A DNA stretch of 64,000 nt from JAEUIX01 sp046156035. GTDB taxonomy: Bacteria; Planctomycetota; Phycisphaerae; Phycisphaerales; UBA1924. The translations under genes were made by a program, and so were the position numbers. The notes under the pieces were generated by a model. It made no database searches, had not been told where the DNA came from, and was given only the letters and a program-made list of their open reading frames with translations. The stretch lies in NCBI GenBank assembly GCA_046156035.1, contig JBJXEW010000016.1, forward strand, positions 29,083-93,082, read 5' to 3'. This document shows positions 15,705 through 24,276 of this stretch, piece after piece (the stretch's first letter is position 1; every line of letters starts with the position of its first letter).

Positions 15705-18575
15705 CTAGAGCGTCCGCTTCACTTCAACCTTCTTGTAGCACTCCAGCACGTCGCCCTCCTTGATGTCGTCGTAGCCGACGATCTTCATGCCGCACTCCAT
15801 GCCGGCGCGGGCGTCGCGGGCGTCGTCCTTGAAGCGTTTGAGTTGTTCGAGCACGCGGTCGTTCTCGACAACCACGCCGCCCCGCGTCACGCGGATGAGG
15901 GCATCGCGCAGCACCATGCCGTCGGTGACGTAGCAACCGGCGACCGTGCCGACGCGCGTGACCTTGAAGACCTTGCGAACATCGGCGTGCCCGAGGATCT
16001 CCTGCCGGATCTCCGGCTCGAGCAGGCCGCTGGCCGCCTTCTTCACGTCCTCCACGATGTCGTAGATGACCTGGTAGGTCCGGACCTCGACACCCTTGAT
16101 CTCGGCCATGGACCGGGCCTTGCCGGTGGGGATGACGTTGAAGCCGACGATGACGGCCTTGCTCGCGTCGGCGAGAAGGATGTCGCTCTCGACGATCCCG
16201 CCCACGGCGGCGTGCAGCACACGGACCTTGACTTCCGCGGTTGAGAGTTTCTCGATCTGCGACTTGATCACATCCACCGAACCCTGCACATCGGCCTTGA
16301 GCACGATGAGGATCTCCTTCACGCTCGCGTCCTTCATCTGGCTGAAGAGCGAGTCGAGCGTGACCTTGGGCTGGTGCAGGTTCGCGAGCCGGTCGCGGTC
16401 GCGGCGCTGCTGGGCCGCCTCTTCGGCGTTGCGCGAAGACTCGGCCACAAAGAACGGGTCGCCCGCGGCCGGCACCTCGTCGATGCCCGAGACCTGCACC
16501 GGCATGGCGGGCCCGGCCTGCTTGATGCGGATGCCGCGGTCGTTGGTGATGTCGCGCACACGCCCGAAGGCCCGTCCGGCAACGATGAAGTCGCCGATCT
16601 TGAGTTCGCCCTCGAGGATCATGACGGTGGCCACCGGGCCGCGCCCCTCGTCGAGTTGGGCCTCCACCACGCGCCCGCGCGCAAGCCCCGCAAAGTCGGC
16701 CTTGAGTTCCAGAACCTGGCTGGTGAGGTCGATGGTCTCCAGCAGTTCCTGGATGCCCGTGCCCTTGAGCGCACTGGTCTTGACGACCTCCGTCTGCCCG
16801 CCCCACGCGATGGGGTTGAGGCCGTTCTCGGCGAGTTGGCCGAAGATCTTCTGAATCTGGCCCTCCGTCGCCTGCGGGGAGTCGATCTTGTTGAGCGCCA
16901 CCACGATGGGCACCTTGGCGGCCTTGGCGTGGTTGATGCTCTCCACCGTCTGCGGCATCACGCCCTCGGGCGCGCCCACCACCAGCACGATGATGTCGGT
17001 GAGGTTGGCGCCGCGCGAACGCATCTCCGTAAAGGCCTCGTGGCCCGGCGTATCGAGGAAGACAATGTGCTTCTTCTCCCCGCCCACCTCCACCTCGGTC
17101 CGGAACGCCGACGTCTTCTGCGTGATGCCGCCGGCCTCGCCCTCGGCCACCTTGGCGTTGCGGATCTTGTCGAGCAAACTGGTCTTGCCGTGGTCGACGT
17201 GGCCCATGATCGTGACGATGGGCGGCCGCGGCTGCTCATCGATGCGCTTGCGATCCGTGAAGACGCCCGCCACGGTCTCTTCCGCGGTCTTGGCCGTCTT
17301 CACATCCAGTTCGATGTCAAAGTCGATCATGATCTCCTGCGCACGCTCGGCATCGATCCCCGAGTTCGCAGTCGCCATGATGCCCTGCATGAAGAGTTTC
17401 TTCATGATGTCCGAACTCTTGATGCCCGTGGCCGCCGCCAGTTCCTTGATCGTGAACGGCGCGGTGATCTCCACCTTGCCGCCCAGTTCCGCGGCGGTGT
17501 GGGCCCGTTCGCCCGAGGCCGTCTCGCGGGCCCGCATCTCGCGCCGGCGCTGCTTGAGATACCCGCCCGCTCGGGCCAGTCGAGCCTCACGCTCGGCCAG
17601 ATCGGCCTCGGAGAACCCGGTGCCAACGGGCACCTCTTCCGCACCGCCCGCCGGGCGACGCTTGGCCGCGGTGGAGAGGCCGCTATCGCCCGCGCTGCGA
17701 CGCTTGTTGCGGCGCGCGCCCTTGTCATCATCACCCGCCGTGGTCGTGCCGGTGGTCACGCCCCGACCGCCGCGCATCGGGCCGCCCGTGCCGGTGCTGG
17801 GGCGGCGTGGCGAACGCACGTCGATCTGCTCGGGCGCCTCGACACGGACCACCTTGGGGCCGCTGAGTTTCACGGCAGACTTGATCTCGAGTTTCTTGCC
17901 CGCGGGCACCACGTTCGTGGGCCGCTGGGGAACGTTCATCGGGGCGGGCGTCACAAACGCACGTGGACCTCCCGGTGGCACCGCTGGCGCACTGACCGGA
18001 CGGCCCTCCGCCGCGCCGGGAACCGGCGGCATGGTTTGCGTTGGCCCGGACAGACCACTGGGCACGGGTTCGCCCGACGGAGAATGTGGGCGCGCGGGCG
18101 CGGCCGGCTTCGCAGCGGGTGCCGGGACGGCGGTGGGCGCGACGGGCGCGAGCGTGACCGGCCGCGGACGAAGCGGCGCGGCGGCCGGGCGGTCATCCAA
18201 CGGCTGCGGACGCGACGGCGCGGGGCGGTGCGCAGGGGCCGAAGGGTGCTCCGCAGGCGGTGCCGCGGTGGCCGTGCCACCATGGTCAGAGTCGTCTGAC
18301 CCGCCCGCATCGTCGCCACCCAAGCGTCTGCGCGCGGTCGCGGGCTTCGCCTTGATCTTTTGCACGTCCACGTGCTGGGAGGTCTCGATGGCGGTCGTGG
18401 CGCCATCCGTGCTGAACCACTCGCGGATGCTGGCCTCGAGGCCGGCGGACACGACCGACGCGTGGCTCTTCACCATGTCGTCGGAGATCCCCTCCGCCTT
18501 GCACTTGGCGATGATGTCCTTGGAAGGAATGCCAAGGTCTTTGGCGATTTCACTGATTCTCTTGCCCTTGGCCAA
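15705..18575 (-). CDS. infB: Translation initiation factor IF-2
   Basis: 956 residues. The IF2 N-terminal subdomain (AKGKRISEIAKDLGIPSKDI) is followed by a long Pro/Ala-rich linker and a second N-terminal motif (FTIKELAAATGIKSSDIMKK). The GTPase domain shows G1 IMGHVDHGKTSLLDKIRNA, switch I GGITQKTSAF, G3 FLDTPGHEAF and G4 ALNKIDSP. Domains II-IV end in KVEVKRTL. It delivers initiator tRNA to the 30S. The start is proposed as TTG at 18575: upstream CGGAGC fits as ribosome binding site and the residues match the family start. The longer frame to 18989 is nusA read in another frame. Cotranscribed with nusA 115 bp upstream. Confidence 0.94.
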   Translation of the reverse strand: MAKGKRISEIAKDLGIPSKDIIAKCKAEGISDDMVKSHASVVSAGLEASIREWFSTDGATTAIETSQHVDVQKIKAKPATARRRLGGDDAGGSDDSDHGGTATAAPPAEHPSAPAHRPAPSRPQPLDDRPAAAPLRPRPVTLAPVAPTAVPAPAAKPAAPARPHSPSGEPVPSGLSGPTQTMPPVPGAAEGRPVSAPAVPPGGPRAFVTPAPMNVPQRPTNVVPAGKKLEIKSAVKLSGPKVVRVEAPEQIDVRSPRRPSTGTGGPMRGGRGVTTGTTTAGDDDKGARRNKRRSAGDSGLSTAAKRRPAGGAEEVPVGTGFSEADLAEREARLARAGGYLKQRRREMRARETASGERAHTAAELGGKVEITAPFTIKELAAATGIKSSDIMKKLFMQGIMATANSGIDAERAQEIMIDFDIELDVKTAKTAEETVAGVFTDRKRIDEQPRPPIVTIMGHVDHGKTSLLDKIRNAKVAEGEAGGITQKTSAFRTEVEVGGEKKHIVFLDTPGHEAFTEMRSRGANLTDIIVLVVGAPEGVMPQTVESINHAKAAKVPIVVALNKIDSPQATEGQIQKIFGQLAENGLNPIAWGGQTEVVKTSALKGTGIQELLETIDLTSQVLELKADFAGLARGRVVEAQLDEGRGPVATVMILEGELKIGDFIVAGRAFGRVRDITNDRGIRIKQAGPAMPVQVSGIDEVPAAGDPFFVAESSRNAEEAAQQRRDRDRLANLHQPKVTLDSLFSQMKDASVKEILIVLKADVQGSVDVIKSQIEKLSTAEVKVRVLHAAVGGIVESDILLADASKAVIVGFNVIPTGKARSMAEIKGVEVRTYQVIYDIVEDVKKAASGLLEPEIRQEILGHADVRKVFKVTRVGTVAGCYVTDGMVLRDALIRVTRGGVVVENDRVLEQLKRFKDDARDARAGMECGMKIVGYDDIKEGDVLECYKKVEVKRTL

Positions 18576-18690
18576 GGCTTGCTCCGTTCTCGATCCTGCG
18601 ACTGATCCACACACCGGTCCGACGCTCCGACCAACCCGCGGCCACATCCCGGGCTCGGCCGGGGCGGGCGGAAACACCACGATGCCCGGC

Positions 18691-20046
18691 TCAGGCCGGG
18701 CCGCCCACAGGGGCCGCGCTGGCACCACCCCCACCACCGAGAATGTCCGCGGCACGGGCCTCGTCGGCCACAACCGCCACGACGGGGGCCTCTCCCGACA
18801 GAATGCTGCCCACACCCACGCCGGCGGCCTCGTCCTCGCGACGCTTGAGTTCCGCCGCTTCCTTCTCGCGCTGCTGCGTCTCCGCCACCTCGCGGGCCTT
18901 GATGCCCGCGGCCTCCACGGCCGCCTTGGCGATCGACTCTTCCATCCCCACCTCGTTGATGAGAATGTCGAGGCCCACCTCTTCCACATCGAACACGCTC
19001 ACCATGCCCAGCGCGGCAAGTTTGTCCAGTTGCTCGTCCTTCACACCCGGCACGGCCTTGATGGTCTCGGCCATGATTTCCAGGCCCTTGTTGAACTCGG
19101 CGGGAGTCAGGATGTCCACGTCCCACCCGGTCAGGCGGGCGGCCAAACGCACGTTCTGCCCGCGCTTGCCGATGGCCAGCGAGAGTTGATCGTCGCGCAC
19201 CACCACCGTCGCCCGGCCCAGTTCAAAGCACAGGCTGATCTCGGCCACCTCCGCAGGCTTGAGCGCGTTGCCGATGAGGATCTGGCTGGACTCGTTCCAG
19301 CGCACGATGTCGATCTTCTCGCCGTTGAGTTCGTCAACGATGTTCTTGATCCGACTGCCACGCACGCCCACGCACGCACCCACCGGATCAACCTTGGAAT
19401 CCACGCTGGCGACGGCCACCTTCGTGCGGTAGCCGGCCTCGCGTGCCATGGCCTTGATCTCGATGATCTTCTCGGCCACCTCGGGCACTTCAACATCGAA
19501 GAGACGCTTGATGAAGTCCGGGTGGGCGCGGCTCAGCACGATCTTCACCGCGTTCCCCACGTCGCGCACGTCCAGCACGAAACACCGAACTCGGTCGCCC
19601 GGCTGGAACTGCTCACCGGGAATCTGCTCAGACCGCGGCATGAAGGCCTCCGCCCGGTCGATGTTGATGACCAGCGCCCCGCCCTCATACCGCTGCACCA
19701 CGCCCGTCACGATGTCGCCCACGCGCTTCGAGAACTCGCCAAGCAGGCTGCTCCGCTCGTCGTCACGGAAACGCTGGATCATCACCTGCTTGAACGTCTG
19801 CGCGGCGATGCGGCCGAGCGTGGCCGGGGCCAGTTCCAGGGGCTCGCCGTGACGGAAGAGCGTCATGCTGCCGCTCACCTGGTCGAACTCGCAGCGGAAC
19901 TCTTCCGTATCAAGTGTGTTGAAGTGCTTGCGCGCGGCGGAGATCATGGCCTGCTCAAGGTCCTTGATCAGCGAACCTTTCTCGATCTTGCGATCGCGTG
20001 CGATCGAATCGAGGATGCGCATCATTTCGGCGGTGTTCATGCTCAT
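18691..20046 (-). CDS. nusA: Transcription termination/antitermination factor NusA
   Basis: 451 residues. Domains in order: an N-terminal RNA polymerase-binding domain (RILDSIARDRKIEKGSLIKD), S1 (VGDIVTGVVQRYEGGALVIN), KH1 (DPVGACVGVRGSRIKNIVDE) and KH2 (LSLAIGKRGQNVRLAARLTG). A helix-hairpin-helix-like region (LDKLAALGMVSVFDVEE) and a charged, Gly-rich tail follow. It modulates RNA polymerase pausing and termination. The start at 20046 (MSMNTAEMM) has GGAGC 9 nt upstream. It is first in the operon nusA-infB-DUF503-rbfA-EndoIII-like-yebC; rimP and ylxR, frequent neighbours elsewhere, are absent. Confidence 0.94.
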   Translation of the reverse strand: MSMNTAEMMRILDSIARDRKIEKGSLIKDLEQAMISAARKHFNTLDTEEFRCEFDQVSGSMTLFRHGEPLELAPATLGRIAAQTFKQVMIQRFRDDERSSLLGEFSKRVGDIVTGVVQRYEGGALVINIDRAEAFMPRSEQIPGEQFQPGDRVRCFVLDVRDVGNAVKIVLSRAHPDFIKRLFDVEVPEVAEKIIEIKAMAREAGYRTKVAVASVDSKVDPVGACVGVRGSRIKNIVDELNGEKIDIVRWNESSQILIGNALKPAEVAEISLCFELGRATVVVRDDQLSLAIGKRGQNVRLAARLTGWDVDILTPAEFNKGLEIMAETIKAVPGVKDEQLDKLAALGMVSVFDVEEVGLDILINEVGMEESIAKAAVEAAGIKAREVAETQQREKEAAELKRREDEAAGVGVGSILSGEAPVVAVVADEARAADILGGGGGASAAPVGGPA

Positions 20047-20467
20047 GGCGGGTGCTCCGGTCGTTCGAGATGTCAGGATTTCGAGTTGACGAGTTGAAGA
20101 ATCAAGGGCCGTAAAACAGCGGACTTGCCTGCCCAAAACGAACAAGGCCACCGGCACATCTGCTCGTGCCCGTGGCCCACTCTCCGACGGTACAGCCGCC
20201 GGAACCGCGTGCCCGCAGGCACACGGAAAGGAACAACCTCCACCCTCCGGTCAGGCCATGAGCATCTCCCTTCGGAGAGCCCGGCCGGGCCGGAAGCGCC
20301 GGGGCCGCGACGCCAAGCGACACGCTGGAGCGTCAGCAACCATGTTCAGCGGCTGAGATGCATGCGGGAGTTCCTTGAAAAAGACCACAAACGCGACAAG
20401 ATGTCCGGCAGGAGTTTAGAAGGGTCGAGGGCGATGTTCCACGGGGGCCTCCGCAGGCCCGGGTCGC
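20047..20467. other. 420-bp intergenic region between divergent nusA and STAS genes
   Basis: No coding frame, tRNA or strong hairpin is convincing here. An open frame from 20125 reads as Arg/Pro-rich low complexity. The region should hold the nusA promoter on the minus strand, but no clear -35/-10 pair is evident to me. Confidence 0.3.
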
Positions 20468-20473
20468 TATGCT
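20468..20473 (+). promoter_or_regulatory. -10-like TATGCT before the STAS gene
   Basis: TATGCT ends 9 nt before the ATG at 20483. The gap CGGGGCCTC is not a canonical ribosome binding site; a leaderless or nearly leaderless transcript is likely. Confidence 0.4.
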
Positions 20474-20482
20474 CGGGGCCTC

Positions 20483-20848
20483 ATGGTGCCACTGGCCTCC
20501 GATCTGCGTGGACGCGACAAGACCGTGCTGGTCTTGCGGTTGCCCTCGATGGTCACCGATGAGCAGGTCTCGATCATCCGCGAAGAGTTCCTCTCACGCA
20601 TGCCGCGCCTGTCGGGGGCGGGCCTGGTGATGGACTTTTCCGCCGTCGAACTCATCAACTCCATCGGCATCACCTGTCTCCTCCAACTTGAGGAGGACTG
20701 CCGACGCCAGAAGGCGACCATGCTCATGTGTCAAGTGCCGGCGGCCATCGCCCAGTTCTTCCGCCAGTTGAAACTGGACCGACGGTTCACGGTCATCAAG
20801 GACATCGACACCGCGGTGGACTCGATCGAGAGTCAGGCCACGCGCTAG
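20483..20848 (+). CDS. STAS-domain protein, anti-sigma-factor antagonist type
   Basis: 121 residues spanning a single STAS domain: LVLRLPSMVTDEQVSIIREE, then VMDFSAVELINSIGITCLLQ with the phosphorylatable serine position after Asn in INSIGI, and IAQFFRQLKLDRRFTVIKDI. Such proteins receive phosphorylation from partner kinases and sequester anti-sigma factors or act in signalling modules; no partner kinase is nearby. Its stop shares a CTAG palindrome with the stop of convergent fliM, a 4-bp antisense overlap. Confidence 0.83.
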   Translation: MVPLASDLRGRDKTVLVLRLPSMVTDEQVSIIREEFLSRMPRLSGAGLVMDFSAVELINSIGITCLLQLEEDCRRQKATMLMCQVPAAIAQFFRQLKLDRRFTVIKDIDTAVDSIESQATR

Positions 20849-21867
20849 ACCCGGTCGTTGGGTGTCACGGCCCGGTCCACACGCAGCGCCCGCGCACCCT
20901 TGAACTGCCCGATGTGGGCCAGAAACTTCTTCTCACCCTCCACGCACAGCACCACCGGCTTCGCCAGCGGCTTGTCGGTCGCCACGATGTCGCCCACGGC
21001 CAGGCCGCGCAGATCACTGATCGTCATGGTCGTCTCCGCCAGCAGCCCCGTGATGGTCAGCGGCGCACGGTTGAGCGACCGGGCGATACGTCGCGGCGTG
21101 TCGTCGGCCCGGCCCGCCTTGGCCACGCTGAACCACGACTGGCTCGCGAGGTCCTCCATGATCGGTTCGATCACGTTGTAGGGAATGCACAGGTTCATCG
21201 TGCCGGCCCGGCTCGCCATCTTCAGTTCAAAGCCGATGACCACCACCACCTCGTTGGGGGGCACGATCTGCACCAGTTGCGGGTTGCTCTCAGTGGCGTT
21301 GATCTCGAACGTGATCTGCTTCACGCTCTCCCACGCCTCGCTCAGGGCCGCAAGCCCGCGGCTCGTCACGTTCGAGATCAGGCGGCTTTCGATCAGCGTC
21401 ATCGGCCTCTGCGGGATGAACAGGTCCTGGTTCGTGCCCCCCAGCAGGCGGTCGATGATCGGGTAGATGATCAGCGGGCTGATCTCCAGGCACATCTGCC
21501 CATCCAACGGCCGGTTGCTGATGAGATTGAAACTCGTCGGGTTGGGCAGCGCCGCGATGAACTCGCCGTAGGTCATCTGCTCGCAACTGGAGACCTTCAC
21601 CTCCACGATCGTGCGCAGGAAGCCCGAGAGAGCCGCACCGAAGTTGCGCGCGAAACTCTCGTGCAGCGTCTGGAGCGCACGCATCTGGTCCTTGCTCACG
21701 CGCTCGGGCCGCTTGAAGTCATACGGACGGATCTCCACCGTCGCAAGGTCACGCCGGTTGCGGCTGAAGATCTCCGTCCCGGAATCCTGCCCCGCAACCG
21801 GGGCCTCCCCCGTCTCCACCGCCGAGAGCAGCGCATCGATCTCGGATTGGTCGAGCACGTCGGCCAT
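20845..21867 (-). CDS. fliM: Flagellar motor switch protein FliM
   Basis: 340 residues. The N-terminal CheY-P binding motif is intact (LDQSEIDALLSAVETG). The central CheC-like domain (YDFKRPERVSKDQMRALQTL to MTLIESRLISNV) is followed by the C-terminal SpoA/FliN-like domain (LTITGLLAETTMTISDLRGL then VGDIVATDKPLAKPVVLCVE). It forms the C-ring of the flagellar switch. No other flagellar gene is in the window, so fliM is isolated here. Convergent with the STAS gene. Confidence 0.93.
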   Translation of the reverse strand: MADVLDQSEIDALLSAVETGEAPVAGQDSGTEIFSRNRRDLATVEIRPYDFKRPERVSKDQMRALQTLHESFARNFGAALSGFLRTIVEVKVSSCEQMTYGEFIAALPNPTSFNLISNRPLDGQMCLEISPLIIYPIIDRLLGGTNQDLFIPQRPMTLIESRLISNVTSRGLAALSEAWESVKQITFEINATESNPQLVQIVPPNEVVVVIGFELKMASRAGTMNLCIPYNVIEPIMEDLASQSWFSVAKAGRADDTPRRIARSLNRAPLTITGLLAETTMTISDLRGLAVGDIVATDKPLAKPVVLCVEGEKKFLAHIGQFKGARALRVDRAVTPNDRV

Positions 21868-21979
21868 GGTCTGGGCTCACGGAAAACACGCTGCGGACCC
21901 GGCGCACCCAACGCCCGCAGCCGCGCCGAACCTCTGCTGGTATCGGACGTACAGATGCCTGACCTTGAACCACGCGGAG

Positions 21980-21985
21980 TATCCT
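21980..21985 (+). promoter_or_regulatory. -10-like TATCCT for dsbD
   Basis: TATCCT ends 5 nt before the ATG at 21991. It supports that start over the in-frame ATG at 21955. A GGAG also lies just upstream but overlaps the -10 position. Confidence 0.4.
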
Positions 21986-21990
21986 CTTTC

Positions 21991-23982
21991 ATGCCCTTTG
22001 CCCGAACCCTCTTTCTCCTGCTCGTCGCCCCGCTCGCGTCGGTCGGGCCCGCGTTGGGTGGGCCTCCGGCAGCGGCTACCCCCGCCGACACCGCCGCCGG
22101 GCTGCCCACCCTGAGCGCACCCGCCATCACGCCCGCACGCGCACGACGCCCGCAGGGCGAAGAGGTGCGCGTCCGGGCGGTCGTGCCGCGTTCACCGGCA
22201 TACGCGGGCGAGCAACTACCCGTCGCCGTCGTCATCGACCACGCCGACGGCTTCCACACCTGGCCGCAGCAGGACGTGCTGCCCCCGGATGTTGCCGAGT
22301 TCGCCATCCGCACCACGATCACGGCCACACCGAGCCCGACGCTCAAAGCCACGGTGCACCAAGTGCAGTACCCACAGCCCCACCCCGCCCCCGTCGCCAG
22401 CCCGACCGGCGAAGGCACGATCCAGGTCCCCAGTTACTCCAACATCGCCGTGGCATTTGTACCGATCACCCTCGCGCCCGACGCGGCCAGCGGAACCCTG
22501 AAACTCACGGTCAGGTTGCAGGCCTGCACAGACCGGTTCTGCCTCCAGCCGCAGACCATCGTCTTCGATGTGCCCATCGACGTCGTGCCCCTTCCCGCGG
22601 CGGGCGCATCGGCCACGCCACGCACGCCCAACGAGCCGGAGTTGTTCGCGGCCTTCGATCAATCCGCCTTTGCCCGAGCCGCCGCGGGCGGGGCCTCGGG
22701 CCTTGCCAAACCTGTAAAGTTTGAGGTCTTCGGGTGGTCATTCTCCATCAACGCAAGCGGCACGGGCGGGACTGCGGGCCTCCTCCTGCTCGCGGCCCTG
22801 GGTGGGTTGCTGCTGAACTTCACACCCTGCGTTCTACCCATCATCCCCATCAAGATTCTGGGCCTGAGTCAGGCCGCGGGCGACCCTCGCCGCTGCCTGC
22901 TCCTGGGCAGCATGATGTCGCTTGGTGTCGTCCTCTTCTGGCTGTGCATCGGCGCCGCAATCGCCTTCATCTCCGGCTTCAAGACCATCAACACCCTCTT
23001 CCAGAACCCCGCCTTTCCGATCTTCGTCGGGGCCTTCATGCTCGTCATGGGCTCGGGCATGCTGGGCGCCTTCAACTTCCGCCTGCCCAACATCGTCTAC
23101 ATGATCGACCCCAGCCGCGAGAGCGTGCCCGGCTCCGTGGGCTTTGGCATCATGACAGCGGTGCTCAGCACCCCGTGCACCGCCCCCTTCATGGGCGCCG
23201 CGGCCGCGTGGGCCGCAACGCAGCCCCCGGCAATCACGCTGGCCACGTTCACCTCGATCGGCATCGGCATGGCCCTGCCGTACCTGCTGCTCTCGGCCAA
23301 CCCCGCGTGGGTGAAAAAACTGCCGCGCACAGGTCCGGCCAGCGAACTGCTCAAACAGGTGATGGGCATCCTGATCCTGGCCGTGGCGGCGTTCTTCCTT
23401 GGGCTGGGCATCTCATCGGTTGCTACTCGTCCCCCCCAGCCGCCCACGCTGGTGTACTGGTGGGCGGTGGGCATCATCGCCGCCGCGGGTGGCCTGTGGC
23501 TTGCGTGGCGAACGTGGGCCATCACCCGGTCCGCCCTGCGGCGGCTGACCTTTGCGGTGCTCGGCGTTGGGTTCGCGGTGGCCGCTCTCGGGGCCGCAGC
23601 GGGGCTCTCGAGCCGGGGGCCGATCAACTGGGTGTACTACACGCCCGAACTGCACGCACAGGCGCTGCAAGAGAAGAAGGTCGTGGTCATGGACTTCACC
23701 GCCGACTGGTGCCTGAACTGCAAGGCCCTGGAGGCCGCCGTGCTGCACCGGGCGGAGATTGTGGCCCTCTTGGCCTCCGACGGCGTCGTGCCCGTGAAAG
23801 TGGACCTCACGGCCGACAACGAGCCGGGAAACGCCCTGCTCCGAGAACTCCAATGGGTCGGAATCCCGCTGCTGGCCATCTACGGGCCGGGCCTGAGCGA
23901 ACCGATCAAACTGGACACCTACACCGTGCAAGTGGTGAAAGATGCTGTCGAGAAAGCACGCGCCAAACCACGCGGCGGTTGA
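21991..23982 (+). CDS. dsbD: Thiol:disulfide interchange protein DsbD
   Basis: 663 residues in three parts. An exported N-terminal domain (signal MPFARTLFLLLVAPLASVG) has a beta-sandwich and the Cys pair region LQACTDRFCLQPQ. The membrane domain has about eight segments with the redox cysteines in FTPCVLPIIPIKI and STPCTAPFMGAA. The C-terminal thioredoxin domain has DFTADWCLNCKALE. It passes electrons from cytoplasmic thioredoxin to periplasmic thiol reductases. Its stop codon overlaps the -35 box of the tRNA-Gly promoter. An ATG at 21955 is the alternative start. Confidence 0.92.
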   Translation: MPFARTLFLLLVAPLASVGPALGGPPAAATPADTAAGLPTLSAPAITPARARRPQGEEVRVRAVVPRSPAYAGEQLPVAVVIDHADGFHTWPQQDVLPPDVAEFAIRTTITATPSPTLKATVHQVQYPQPHPAPVASPTGEGTIQVPSYSNIAVAFVPITLAPDAASGTLKLTVRLQACTDRFCLQPQTIVFDVPIDVVPLPAAGASATPRTPNEPELFAAFDQSAFARAAAGGASGLAKPVKFEVFGWSFSINASGTGGTAGLLLLAALGGLLLNFTPCVLPIIPIKILGLSQAAGDPRRCLLLGSMMSLGVVLFWLCIGAAIAFISGFKTINTLFQNPAFPIFVGAFMLVMGSGMLGAFNFRLPNIVYMIDPSRESVPGSVGFGIMTAVLSTPCTAPFMGAAAAWAATQPPAITLATFTSIGIGMALPYLLLSANPAWVKKLPRTGPASELLKQVMGILILAVAAFFLGLGISSVATRPPQPPTLVYWWAVGIIAAAGGLWLAWRTWAITRSALRRLTFAVLGVGFAVAALGAAAGLSSRGPINWVYYTPELHAQALQEKKVVVMDFTADWCLNCKALEAAVLHRAEIVALLASDGVVPVKVDLTADNEPGNALLRELQWVGIPLLAIYGPGLSEPIKLDTYTVQVVKDAVEKARAKPRGG

Positions 23983-24007
23983 CTGTTCCCCCTTGGAGGT
24001 CTAGGTT
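23979..24007 (+). promoter_or_regulatory. tRNA-Gly promoter, TTGACT-N17-TAGGTT
   Basis: A -35 box TTGACT (23979-23984), overlapping the dsbD stop, and a -10 box TAGGTT (24002-24007) with 17-bp spacing; the tRNA starts about 43 bp downstream. It resembles the tRNA-Asp promoter in the same window. Confidence 0.6.
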
Positions 24008-24049
24008 TTTGGCCCCGTTGGCGGCCCACGCCCTCCGGGGTGACAAGTT

Positions 24050-24121
24050 GCGGGCGTAGCTCAGTGGTAGAGCATCACGTTGCCAACGTGAGGGTCGAGG
24101 GTTCAAGTCCCTTCGCCCGCT
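24050..24121 (+). tRNA. tRNA-Gly (GCC)
   Basis: 72 nt with all arms: acceptor GCGGGCG pairing with CGCCCGC, D-arm AGCTCAGTGGTAGAGC, anticodon arm CACGTT-GCC-AACGTG (anticodon 24082-24084, decoding GGC/GGU), and T-arm GAGGGTTCAAGTCCCTT. CCA is not encoded. It is followed at once by a strong intrinsic terminator and has its own promoter, so it is a monocistronic tRNA unit. Confidence 0.97.
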
Positions 24122-24127
24122 TTGAGT

Positions 24128-24164
24128 GAGCCGGCGGGCCTTCCCGCCGGCTCTGCTTGTTTTT
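24128..24164 (+). terminator. Intrinsic terminator of tRNA-Gly
   Basis: Perfect 11-bp stem GAGCCGGCGGG/CCCGCCGGCTC with loop CCTT, followed by TGCTTGTTTTT. Confidence 0.85.
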
Positions 24165-24276
24165 GCACAAGGACAGCGTGCGGCGTGCGCGTTCGCACAC
24201 ACGGTGCCGCGTTTGTTTCCTCGGGCGCAACGCGTTAGCATGGCCGCTGTTCGCACGCTCTGCCCGCGGAGGACGG

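Noticed and set aside
18576..18989. N-terminal extension of IF-2 to 18989
   Set aside because: This part is nusA read in a different frame; the conserved IF-2 N-terminus begins at the TTG at 18575.
16888..20097. 1069-codon plus-strand frame opposite infB and nusA
   Set aside because: It spans two clear minus-strand genes and their gap; composition is Arg/Ala/Ser shadow sequence.
20125..20562. 145-codon ORF upstream of the STAS gene
   Set aside because: Low-complexity composition, no ribosome binding site, and it overlaps the STAS start.
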